From NCBI GenBank assembly GCA_003249255.1, contig QKJP01000031.1, forward strand, positions 124,001-188,000: DNA of 64,000 nt, read 5' to 3'. Made by a program: the position numbers and the translations under genes. The number at the start of each line of letters is the position of its first letter. Position 1 is the stretch's first letter. The notes under the pieces were generated by a model. That model was not told the origin of the DNA. It was given only the letters and a program-made list of their open reading frames with translations, and did no database searches. This stretch comes from Bacteroidales bacterium. Its GTDB lineage: Bacteria; Bacteroidota; Bacteroidia; Bacteroidales; Marinilabiliaceae. Of this stretch, positions 33,460 through 42,749 are shown one piece after another.

Positions 33460-36400
33460 ATGAAGGATAGAGGTGTATGGGTAATTGTTTTTCTATTTTG
33501 TTTTCTACAATTTACCTTGGGTAAGCAATATCATATTAGCACAACAGGAAATAGCAACGGTGACGGAAGCATTAATAACCCATGGAGTATCGATTACGGA
33601 CTCACGCGAACTGCTAGTATACAGGGAGGTGACTCAGTTTGTTTTCACGCAGGAACATACAAAGGGAATTGGGATGTTTATCTAAGTGGATCTTCTGGAA
33701 AATACATTACCATTATTCCTTTTGAAAATGATGAGGTCATTCTTGATGGCGTCGCTGCTGACGACCATCACGCAACCCTAGACATTAGAGGTAATTACAT
33801 TATTGTAAAAGATTTGCGAATTACAAATACATTACAAAACAGATACTCCTCAGAAGCAGGAAGTGACCCCACTGATTACAATGAGACAAATGGTATTGCC
33901 GTAGCTAGTAACTATGTGAAAATCATCAATTGCATCATTGACAATAGTACAGGTACCGGTATAGGAAGTGGAGTAGCAGCCATTGGAACAGAAATATATG
34001 GTAATATTATTTACCATTTTGGATGGCAAGGTACTGATCGTGGTCATTCACATGGAATATATTGTAAAAACTCCACCGGACTAAAAATCATTGAAAATAA
34101 CATTAGTTTTAATGGCTTTCAATACCCTTTACAAGTTGGAGGGACTAACACAGCATCAGTAACAGGCTTTAAAATATCCGGAAACATTGGATTTGGAGAT
34201 GGTGCACTTCAAATTGATGCGGCTCCGGAAGGCGTTTTTCTTATTGGAGGTGGAAACCCTGCTGAAAATGTTGTCGTTAGCAATAATTATTTATACCAAC
34301 CTAAACGAGCAACAAACATTCAATTAGGCTATTCTGAAACCACTATTAATAACGACATTACACTAACAAACAACGTATTTGCAGGGGGCTATTACAGCGT
34401 GGAAGTAAGAAAGTTTCAGAACATGGAATTCACTGACAATGTCCTAGTTGCAGGATATCGAAACATTAGAATGCTAACGATTAGTGATCTAAGGGGGTAT
34501 AACTTTAGTGGAAATCAATATTATTACAACAGTACTTCAACTTTTCATTTTAATGGAACTACCAGCACCTTTAGCACTTGGCAATCCAACACTTCCCTCG
34601 ATGCTAACAGTAACGCGATAAACGGCAAACCGGCAAATATTATTCGAATAGAACCTAATAAATATGAGAGAAACAGAGCCCATATTGCCATTTTTAATTT
34701 TGAAAACAGATCAAGTGTAACCGTGGATCTTTCCTCTGCACTTGAAAAAGGTGTAGAATTTGAAATTTATGACGTGGAAAACTTATTAGGCAATCCTGTT
34801 GTGAGTGGTACTTATAATGGCGGAAGCATTAGCATTCCTATGAATTTAACAGAAATTATTAATCCTATTGCTCCTACACCCTCAGTTCCAAGTCATACAT
34901 CTAGTGAGTTTGGTGCTTTTTTATTAAAAGCAAAAAATCCTGATAAAACAGTAGTCTCTCAACCATGCGCTATTCAATTTGATAATATAACAGCAGAAAC
35001 AGATCAATTTGTAGACATTGACTTTTCATTTACAGGAAATTGCTCCTCAACAAATGCCTACCTATATAATAGTGACAATCAACTAATCGCCTCTTTTGAC
35101 AACATTAATAGTGGCAATACCATTAACTTGCCCAACTCATGTTTAAACTGTCCTAGCGGGACTTATTCGATTACTATTCAAAACAATGGCTCACAGGAAA
35201 ACAAAAAATTCACATACAATAAACCTGACTGCTTTGACCTAACACTAAACAGTTACAGCCCTCAAACAATTACTGATACTCTATTGGTCGATTTCTGTAC
35301 GTATAATCAAAATAACATTAGCTATTTTATAACAGATAGTAACTCTAATAAAATCGAAACAAAAAATTATTTGGCACAAAACGGAGTAAATTATATTAAA
35401 ATCCCTTTTGTCGATTATGAAAATGGTCTTTATAAGGTATATTTTTCAGATGGCATAAATAGTTTTGATTTTGAGGTTATTGTTGATATCCCGTTAAATC
35501 CGCTTACAATTTCAGCATATTCCCCAAAAACAACTTATAATTCAGTCACTATCTCCTATTATTCTCCAATTGACCAAATTATCAACTGGAATATAACAGA
35601 CAGTAACAATACAACCGTAAAAAACAATACGACAAACGCCCGGGCCGGATTTGATAATTCCGCAACAATAGATGTATCAGAATTAAACAATGGTACATAT
35701 ACAATCACTTTAAGTGACCCAAATTCATATGCACAATGTATAATTATAAAGGAAGATGCACCTCTACCTCTAGAAATAACAAATACAATCCCAACAGAAA
35801 CAACACATACCGTAACTGTAACTTACTATTCACCAGTAACCGGGATCATTTCATCGAGCATTCTAGATGCAAATAATATAATTATAAATTCTGAAGAACA
35901 TACTGCAATAAAAGGAGCAAACAATCAAATTGAAATTGACTTCATTAACTATCCTAACGGTGAATACTCCATCTTACTAAGCGATGGTAATACTGATGAT
36001 TTAGCTACTATTTTTAAAGTTGATCCTCCTAGAGTATTAGAGCTTATAAGTTATAGTCCTCAGGCAACAACTCGTGAAATAAGTTTTAATTTTTTCTCTC
36101 CCAAAGACCAAATTATCAACTTACAAGTATTAGATCGAGAAAGGTTGCAAGTTTTAGTAGAACAAATTGAAGGAAAACAAGGTGAATTAAATCTCTCCAC
36201 CCTAGATATTAGTAATCTTTGGCCCGGAGAATACACTGTTGTCATTAGTGATGAACAAAGCAGTGACTTCTTTAGCATTGAGCGTTTGGAAGATCCAAGA
36301 TTCCTCGAAATTACCGATCATAATTTTGACACAAACACAAATATCTTTCAATTATATTTTTATTCAGAAATAGGCCAAAATGTAACTTTTGAAATTGATG

Positions 36401-38424
36401 ATATTAATGGAAATCTCATCTACACCACAAACATGCAGATCACTCAAAATCAAAACACGACAACGTTCGACTTCTCAGAATATGAAGCAGGAACATATAC
36501 AGTAATTCTGGACGACAACACAACTTCTGCTATTATATCAATAGAAAAGACTCAAATTTTAAGGACTCTTGAAGTGTTAAATGTAGCAGAATATGAAACA
36601 TCTGCAAATACATCATTTACTTATTACTCCCCAAAAAACCAATTCATAACTATTGAGATATTCAATAGCCAGAACATTCGATTACAAACTAATACTATCC
36701 AAGCTACAGTAGGAGAGAATACTGATCAAATTGATTTGTCCATTTTTGATATAGGTGAATATACGGTATATATTTCAGATGATAGTACCAGTGATTCTTT
36801 TAATGTTTTAAGAATTGATGAACGCACGAATATTGAAATCACGAGCCACGCAACTTCCCCAATAAGTCATCAAGTTAATTTTGATTTTTATTCTCCCAAG
36901 AACCAAACCGTTAACATTGAAGTCATAAACAGCAGTAATAATCAAGTATATACAGAAAATACTAATGCAATTCAAGGATTCAATACCCGAAATATTGATT
37001 TATCTGAATTTGACGCAGATACATACACAATCATTTTAAGTGATGATATTTCAAGTGACTTTTTTACCATACAAAAGACTATCGAAGAATCAGATATTGA
37101 AATCATTTCTTTTTCACCACAAGTAACAATGCGTGAAATAGCATATACAGTATATTCTCCAAGTAACCAAATAATTTCAATATCAATCGTAGACACCAAT
37201 AATAATAAGCTTTACCAGGAAACAATAAACGCTTCAATTGGAGAAAACCCCGGAACAATTAATCTAGCTAATTTCGAAACTGGTGATTACACGATAACTT
37301 TTAGTGGAAGTAACAATAGTGATTCATTCATTGCTACCAAAATTATTGAACGCAATAACTTGGAGATTTTAAGCTACGAACCATCAATCACTTTTGATTT
37401 AATAAACATTGAATTTTATTCTCCAAGCTATCAAAACATTGACATTACTGTTCGTAACAATTCCGGACAAGATGTTTATTCAGAAAATTTTGTGGCAATT
37501 GAAGGTGAAGAGAATAAAACCTCAATCAATCTTGAATCCATAAATGCAGGCGAATATATTGTTTATTTAGAAAGCGAACAAAGCACTGCTTATTTTCCAA
37601 TTACCAAACAAGATAAACCAGATCCGCTTGAAATATTATCTCATCAATATTTTGCCAATAAAGACAGTTTTACATTATCATTCTACTCACCTGAAGATGT
37701 TGCGTATTTAGAAATACTTAATAATGAAAATGAAAGTTTTTTTGTCACCAAAATTCTTACAGTAGAAACTAAAGTAAACACTTATTCATATAGTTTAGCA
37801 AACTACCCCGCAAATGAATATACCATTCTTGTCTATAATGATTACGAATCTGATTCTTTTGTAATAACTAAAAATGAACAGAAACCTGAGAAAAAAGCTA
37901 AATATAGAATAATTAGACACTCACCAAGTCCAACTGCAGACCTTATGTCGGTAGAGTTTTATGCTCCACAGGATAGTTATATAGATATTCAAGTATTAGA
38001 TATCAATGGTTCAAATAAAGCAGAATCCGTATTTTCCGCAAATAAAGGTGTGGATAATAAAATAGATATCGACATTAGCGAATTAGACGAAGGCGAATAC
38101 ACAATCCTAATTGGGGACAACGATACAGGAGATATGTTTTCTTTTGAAAAGGTTAATATCTTCCAACCCCTTGAAATTACATCCTGCATTCCAAACCCAA
38201 CTAAGGGTCCAGTAAAAGTTTCGTACTTCTCACCGAAAGACAACCTTATCAGACTTAGCCTTTATAATTCCGATGGACAACTCCTGTTTTCTGAATTTTA
38301 TGAGGCCGAAGCAGGTTATGGAAATATTGTTCATTTAAAAATTCCTGGATCATCTGAAGGTCATTATATTTTACAAATTAGTGATGGTAAAACTATTGAC
38401 TCTTATAGAATTATAAGAGAATAA
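33460..38424 (+). CDS. Secreted beta-helix protein with twelve tandem T9SS-sorting-domain-like modules
   Basis: A 1654-residue protein. Signal peptide 1-21. Residues about 22-380 are a right-handed parallel beta-helix (opening HISTTGNSNGDGSINNPW, then DRGHSHGIY), the fold of polysaccharide lyases and epimerases. Residues about 395-490 hold a small domain shared with the 62238 paralogue (PNKYERNRAHIAIFNFE, VDLSSALEKG). Residues about 503-590 are a four-Cys module. Then twelve modules begin near 591, 681, 770, 859, 948, 1036, 1124, 1212, 1300, 1389, 1481 and 1570. Each has LEI-x-S, xSPxxT, FYSPxNQ, a turn with DxNN, and GEYTIxLSD. The last reads CIPNPTKGPVKVSYFSP...GHYILQISDGK, a typical T9SS type A sorting domain. 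It is a lone gene, closed by the terminator at 38523. Confidence 0.85.
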   Translation: MKDRGVWVIVFLFCFLQFTLGKQYHISTTGNSNGDGSINNPWSIDYGLTRTASIQGGDSVCFHAGTYKGNWDVYLSGSSGKYITIIPFENDEVILDGVAADDHHATLDIRGNYIIVKDLRITNTLQNRYSSEAGSDPTDYNETNGIAVASNYVKIINCIIDNSTGTGIGSGVAAIGTEIYGNIIYHFGWQGTDRGHSHGIYCKNSTGLKIIENNISFNGFQYPLQVGGTNTASVTGFKISGNIGFGDGALQIDAAPEGVFLIGGGNPAENVVVSNNYLYQPKRATNIQLGYSETTINNDITLTNNVFAGGYYSVEVRKFQNMEFTDNVLVAGYRNIRMLTISDLRGYNFSGNQYYYNSTSTFHFNGTTSTFSTWQSNTSLDANSNAINGKPANIIRIEPNKYERNRAHIAIFNFENRSSVTVDLSSALEKGVEFEIYDVENLLGNPVVSGTYNGGSISIPMNLTEIINPIAPTPSVPSHTSSEFGAFLLKAKNPDKTVVSQPCAIQFDNITAETDQFVDIDFSFTGNCSSTNAYLYNSDNQLIASFDNINSGNTINLPNSCLNCPSGTYSITIQNNGSQENKKFTYNKPDCFDLTLNSYSPQTITDTLLVDFCTYNQNNISYFITDSNSNKIETKNYLAQNGVNYIKIPFVDYENGLYKVYFSDGINSFDFEVIVDIPLNPLTISAYSPKTTYNSVTISYYSPIDQIINWNITDSNNTTVKNNTTNARAGFDNSATIDVSELNNGTYTITLSDPNSYAQCIIIKEDAPLPLEITNTIPTETTHTVTVTYYSPVTGIISSSILDANNIIINSEEHTAIKGANNQIEIDFINYPNGEYSILLSDGNTDDLATIFKVDPPRVLELISYSPQATTREISFNFFSPKDQIINLQVLDRERLQVLVEQIEGKQGELNLSTLDISNLWPGEYTVVISDEQSSDFFSIERLEDPRFLEITDHNFDTNTNIFQLYFYSEIGQNVTFEIDDINGNLIYTTNMQITQNQNTTTFDFSEYEAGTYTVILDDNTTSAIISIEKTQILRTLEVLNVAEYETSANTSFTYYSPKNQFITIEIFNSQNIRLQTNTIQATVGENTDQIDLSIFDIGEYTVYISDDSTSDSFNVLRIDERTNIEITSHATSPISHQVNFDFYSPKNQTVNIEVINSSNNQVYTENTNAIQGFNTRNIDLSEFDADTYTIILSDDISSDFFTIQKTIEESDIEIISFSPQVTMREIAYTVYSPSNQIISISIVDTNNNKLYQETINASIGENPGTINLANFETGDYTITFSGSNNSDSFIATKIIERNNLEILSYEPSITFDLINIEFYSPSYQNIDITVRNNSGQDVYSENFVAIEGEENKTSINLESINAGEYIVYLESEQSTAYFPITKQDKPDPLEILSHQYFANKDSFTLSFYSPEDVAYLEILNNENESFFVTKILTVETKVNTYSYSLANYPANEYTILVYNDYESDSFVITKNEQKPEKKAKYRIIRHSPSPTADLMSVEFYAPQDSYIDIQVLDINGSNKAESVFSANKGVDNKIDIDISELDEGEYTILIGDNDTGDMFSFEKVNIFQPLEITSCIPNPTKGPVKVSYFSPKDNLIRLSLYNSDGQLLFSEFYEAEAGYGNIVHLKIPGSSEGHYILQISDGKTIDSYRIIRE

Positions 38425-38522
38425 GACCATGATGCAACTTTAGATTTTCTAACAATTGATGACAATAACCATCAAGATCATTTATCCAGTTTATAACAAG
38501 CACTGAAATCAAAGTTTAACAA

Positions 38523-38557
38523 AAAACCAAAACTCCAATACATGGAGTTTTGGTTTT
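38523..38557. terminator. Bidirectional terminator between the beta-helix gene and wzc
   Basis: AAAACCAAAACTCCA (38523-38537) and TGGAGTTTTGGTTTT (38543-38557) form a perfect 15-bp stem with a 5-base loop. A/T tracts on both sides serve both convergent genes. Confidence 0.9.
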
Positions 38558-38594
38558 ACTAAATACTTTATGCACACAAAGCAAGTAATTACAT

Positions 38595-40922
38595 TTAGTT
38601 TTTATAATAGTCACTATTATAACCATACCCATACCCTTTTCTGGTAAAAGGAAAATCATTTAACAATAAACAGAAATGCCCATTATCTTTTATTCGAGGA
38701 TCTTTTAACAAATGCCTTAACATGGGTTTAGGCGTACTATCATGTCTTGTAACCAAAATATTTACATCCGAATATTTTGTTAATAAATGCGCATCTGTAA
38801 CCAAACCAATTGGGGGTGAATCAATTACGACCACATCATATAATTTCTTTAATTCTTCAAATAAATAATCAGTCTGAGAACCGGCAATTAATTCGACAGG
38901 ATTTGGTGGTATATCTCCAGATAAAATAACCGATAAGTTAGGAATACTAGACATTTCAATTAAATGACTCCGATTCTCATCAATATTCTCAAGTAAGAAA
39001 TGGCTCAAACCTTTTCCTTCATGATGTATATTAAGCAATTCTCCGATAGTAGGTTTACGCATATCAAAGTCTAACAATATCGTTTTCTTTCCAAGTTGAG
39101 CATAAGATATTGCTAACCCTAAGGCACAAAAGCTTTTACCTTCACCTGGCAACCCAGATGTTACTAAAAGGGTATTATCTTTACTACCATTTGATTTAAA
39201 ATCAATTGAAGTTCGGATATTACGTATTGACTCTGATAAGAGAGACCTTGGATTATTTACTATCGACTCATGCGTTGTATGCTTATCTTTAGCAGTGATA
39301 GCACCAAGAACAGGAATTCCCAATACTTCTAGGTCATCTATATCTTGGATTCTATTATTCTGATAAACAATTAGAAAAACAACAACCGAAGGGAAAAATA
39401 AGCCAAAAATTACAACGATCATTACGAATCGTACCATATCCGGAGCCATTTGACTCCTAAACGTTGCTTCTTCAATAATTTCGTTATCTGGTACATTTGA
39501 TGCCTTTGCTAATTGGGCATTTGACCTGCGCTCCATTAAATAAGTATACATTTTATCTGTTGAATGGAATTTACGTTCAATATCAATTAGCTTTTGTTCA
39601 GTTTTCGGCAAACGTCTAATTTGACTACTCAGATTCATTAGTTTACGATTAACAGCCGCGATAGAGTTTTGTGTAGACACAATATTGTTTTTAGCCTGCT
39701 GCAACACTGATTTCTTTAAACTTTCAATGCTTCTATTTATTCTAGAAATACTAGGATTTTCAATTTTAGAATTAAACTGCAAACTAGACCTTTCTGCACT
39801 TAAGGAACTTAATTCCGTTATCATTTGAGTAATAACGGGATCATTTACACCTCTTGCCGATGGTGGCACCAAATGTATTACATCCTGATCTACTACAACA
39901 TAATCATTTAAATAATTATAATAATCAAGTTGTTTTAATAAAATATCCTTTTGATTTTCTAACTCCTGCGATTGCTCTATTATTACCTGTTCTTGCATTG
40001 AAACATTCATCATTTCATTTCGCGAGCGAAAATTCTCAAGCACATTTTTTGCAACAGATAAAGAGTCACTTACCCCTACCAATTGCCGCTCAATAAAATC
40101 TATGGTATTAATGGCTATTTGATTCTTTTTATCTAAGGTATAGTTTACTGAGTTCTTTGCTAATTGATTTAAAAAATCAATTCCCTTACGATAATTAGTT
40201 TCAACTAATGATATTTGGTAAATTGTAGCATCTTTTTGCACTGGCTCTACGGTAAGTTCTCTTTGATAATGGCGAATCATGCTACTTCTGGAATTAAACT
40301 GAAAACAATACTGTTTTTCTAAATAATTTCCATCTTCAATATTGGTAGGCACGGGTATTATTGAAAATGAAATATCACTCAATACTATCTTTTCAAAAAA
40401 TTTATATTCTTCAATAAAGTCCTCCACATCGGATCTGGTTAGATAAAACTCCTTGTCTGAAATAAATTCTATACAAAATCTAGTTTCATCCAAATGATCC
40501 GTCTTTCCATCAGTAATGACTTTGAACGGACTTTTATCATAAATCTCATTATCAATAAACAATCCTTTTGAATAGTAAGATACATCAAACTCTAATTGAT
40601 TTAAAGTCTTCTCAATCTGCCCATAAGATGTTAGTATTATTAATTGGTTTTCAATATTATTGGTCATTCCGAGATTAACTCCAGGTAAAGCTCCTTCTGA
40701 ATTTCCTATGGTCGGTCCAGTTTCATGACCTCCTGAAATCAAAAGCTGTGTACTCACCAAATAAGTTGGCACAGTCGTCTTATAAATAAAAAAAGCTGTT
40801 ACCAACGTAACAACAAATGCTATTGCGATATAGTACCAATATTTTAAAGCACGAAAAAAATAAACCTTAAAATCAAAAGGCTTATCATTATATATATCTT
40901 TTTCAGTATAATCCTCTCTCAT
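38595..40922 (-). CDS. wzc: Polysaccharide co-polymerase / tyrosine autokinase (Wzc type)
   Basis: A 775-residue fused BY-kinase. N-terminal Wzz domain with a membrane helix at about 31-51, a long periplasmic coiled coil (about 270-460), a second helix near 500-525, then the kinase: Walker A GLPGEGKS, Walker A' ILLDFDMRKP, Walker B VVVIDSPP. The tail is tyrosine-rich (GYGYGYNSDYY), the autophosphorylation cluster. It controls chain length and export with the Wza-like protein encoded one base upstream. Last gene of the capsule operon. Confidence 0.95.
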   Translation of the reverse strand: MREDYTEKDIYNDKPFDFKVYFFRALKYWYYIAIAFVVTLVTAFFIYKTTVPTYLVSTQLLISGGHETGPTIGNSEGALPGVNLGMTNNIENQLIILTSYGQIEKTLNQLEFDVSYYSKGLFIDNEIYDKSPFKVITDGKTDHLDETRFCIEFISDKEFYLTRSDVEDFIEEYKFFEKIVLSDISFSIIPVPTNIEDGNYLEKQYCFQFNSRSSMIRHYQRELTVEPVQKDATIYQISLVETNYRKGIDFLNQLAKNSVNYTLDKKNQIAINTIDFIERQLVGVSDSLSVAKNVLENFRSRNEMMNVSMQEQVIIEQSQELENQKDILLKQLDYYNYLNDYVVVDQDVIHLVPPSARGVNDPVITQMITELSSLSAERSSLQFNSKIENPSISRINRSIESLKKSVLQQAKNNIVSTQNSIAAVNRKLMNLSSQIRRLPKTEQKLIDIERKFHSTDKMYTYLMERRSNAQLAKASNVPDNEIIEEATFRSQMAPDMVRFVMIVVIFGLFFPSVVVFLIVYQNNRIQDIDDLEVLGIPVLGAITAKDKHTTHESIVNNPRSLLSESIRNIRTSIDFKSNGSKDNTLLVTSGLPGEGKSFCALGLAISYAQLGKKTILLDFDMRKPTIGELLNIHHEGKGLSHFLLENIDENRSHLIEMSSIPNLSVILSGDIPPNPVELIAGSQTDYLFEELKKLYDVVVIDSPPIGLVTDAHLLTKYSDVNILVTRHDSTPKPMLRHLLKDPRIKDNGHFCLLLNDFPFTRKGYGYGYNSDYYKN

Positions 40923-40923
40923 C

Positions 40924-41721
40924 TTAATCTTGATTTAATGTTAAATAAAACGTCAACACTAACAATGTTGTATTTAGTACCGTTAATGACAGCCCAATAG
41001 GAATCGCACTTAGATTAACTGACTTCAAACGACTTGGCTCGACATAAATAATATCACCCGGCTTTAAATGAAAAAACGGTGAGTACAATAAATTATCATC
41101 TAAAGTGTTGATTACGACCATTTGTTGAACTTCTCCATCTTTACGAATTAACCTGACTTTTTTTCTATTAGCAAAATCTGTCATATCTCCCGCAAGAGAT
41201 ATCGCTTCCAAAAGATTAATATCTTCATCATATAATAGGAATCGCCCCGGTAATCGAACTTCACCGATGATTGTAATATTATCATTCAATAATTTTACTG
41301 TAATATGACATTCTTCAATATATTTAGAAACTGCCTCTTGAATTTTCTGCCTTATTTGATCAATTGTCAGATTAGCAACCATGATATTACCAACGAAAGG
41401 AAATTGAATAGACCCATCTTCTTCTACTCGATATCCAGACAAACTAGCAGCCATTGGATTATCAATCCTGGTTGTTGATTGTGATTCATTATTTAAAAAG
41501 GAAGAGGTGCGTTCATCCAAACTATTTATCCGTATATATAAATTATCATTAGGCTTTACTAAATACGAAGTTTTGTCAGGTTGATAATTCTTTTCTACTT
41601 CTGCTAAAGCTTGAGCCATATCGCCTTGTAAATAAATAGATCTATTCAGTGAAACACAGCGGCTAAAGAGAATTGTTAGTCCCAACAATAAAACATACTT
41701 TTTAAAAGAGAAGCTTGACAT
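40924..41721 (-). CDS. wza: Outer-membrane polysaccharide export lipoprotein (Wza type)
   Basis: A 265-residue protein with lipobox LFSRC, a Poly_export domain (KPNDNLYIRINSLDE, YRVEEDGSIQFPFVGNI), an SLBB domain (ITIIGEVRLPGRFLLYDEDINLLEAI), and a C-terminal hydrophobic segment (LSLTVLNTTLLVLTF) typical of the shorter Bacteroidota Wza. It forms the export channel and works with Wzc next to it. Confidence 0.9.
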   Translation of the reverse strand: MSSFSFKKYVLLLGLTILFSRCVSLNRSIYLQGDMAQALAEVEKNYQPDKTSYLVKPNDNLYIRINSLDERTSSFLNNESQSTTRIDNPMAASLSGYRVEEDGSIQFPFVGNIMVANLTIDQIRQKIQEAVSKYIEECHITVKLLNDNITIIGEVRLPGRFLLYDEDINLLEAISLAGDMTDFANRKKVRLIRKDGEVQQMVVINTLDDNLLYSPFFHLKPGDIIYVEPSRLKSVNLSAIPIGLSLTVLNTTLLVLTFYLTLNQD

Positions 41722-41786
41722 GAGTTTGAGGTTTAGGTTTTACTATGAAGTCTCTTAGATAATTTATAAAAAAAACTCTCCTTTAG

Positions 41787-42737
41787 CTACTCATTAGAAG
41801 TAATTAAGTGACCGACTGCACGTATTTCTTGATCAATCCATTCAGATACAACTTCAGCTCCACTCTTATTTAAATGAAGGTAATCGCTAAAATACAAAGT
41901 CTCTAATGAATCCATAAAATCATGAAAATAAACATTATCATACTTTTCTAATATCGAAACTTTTAAACTATCCGAAGCATGAATTATTTTTTCGGGAAAA
42001 AGCTTGCAAAACTCCTGATTAACAGGAAAAGTAACAAAAAACAGTTGAATATCATGATCATTTGCTAACCTCGCAATAGAATCTACATATCTAGGCATTT
42101 GCTCTGATATATACAATTCTTTATCTGAAGGAAAATAACGCTCCATCTTCTTTCTATAATCAACCTCTTTGTACTTCATCTTTTTATAAGGATAGAATCC
42201 TTCTATAAAAGGATATTCCTTAGTCATAAACTCTGTTTTTTCTGCAATATAATTTTTAAAATAATTGACATTAGGCAGCATTCTATATCTGTAATAAGTT
42301 GAGTATAATTTAGATTTATTACAACCCAAACCACTAAAATCACTTAAATCCAAGTAATTATGAATCCTACCAAATAAATCTAAAGCAGAATCATCATTGA
42401 TCATTAAACTATCAATCTTCCCAGAATAGTACAAAGGTGAATAGGATACAACAACATTCTTCAAATGCCTATTTTCCTTATAACTTAATATATTCTTTAA
42501 TTTAATATAAGAAACAAACATTGCATCTGCGGCCATAGAAATATTAAGCGAATTTCTAACAACTGAAGGATCTCCTCCACAAGTTACATTGGAATCTCCC
42601 ATTAATAAGGTTTCTATTGAATCGGGCACAAGAAAGGGAGCCTCATCTAAAAGGTAATTATTCAACATATATGACATTGCATTAATTACAATAACGATCA
42701 GTAATAATATTACACTATTTTTTACTAGCTTTTTCAT
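41787..42737 (-). CDS. Periplasmic SGNH-like partner of the MBOAT O-acyltransferase
   Basis: A 316-residue protein with one N-terminal membrane anchor (VILLLIVIVINAMSY). SGNH blocks: LLMGDSNVTCGGDPS at the start and SDYLHLNKSGA near the end (Asp-x-x-His type). This is the build of the DltD/AlgJ-type partners that pass an acetyl group from the MBOAT protein to the polymer. It directly follows the MBOAT gene by 12 bases. Confidence 0.75.
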   Translation of the reverse strand: MKKLVKNSVILLLIVIVINAMSYMLNNYLLDEAPFLVPDSIETLLMGDSNVTCGGDPSVVRNSLNISMAADAMFVSYIKLKNILSYKENRHLKNVVVSYSPLYYSGKIDSLMINDDSALDLFGRIHNYLDLSDFSGLGCNKSKLYSTYYRYRMLPNVNYFKNYIAEKTEFMTKEYPFIEGFYPYKKMKYKEVDYRKKMERYFPSDKELYISEQMPRYVDSIARLANDHDIQLFFVTFPVNQEFCKLFPEKIIHASDSLKVSILEKYDNVYFHDFMDSLETLYFSDYLHLNKSGAEVVSEWIDQEIRAVGHLITSNE

Positions 42738-42749
42738 AACATCTGTTAC

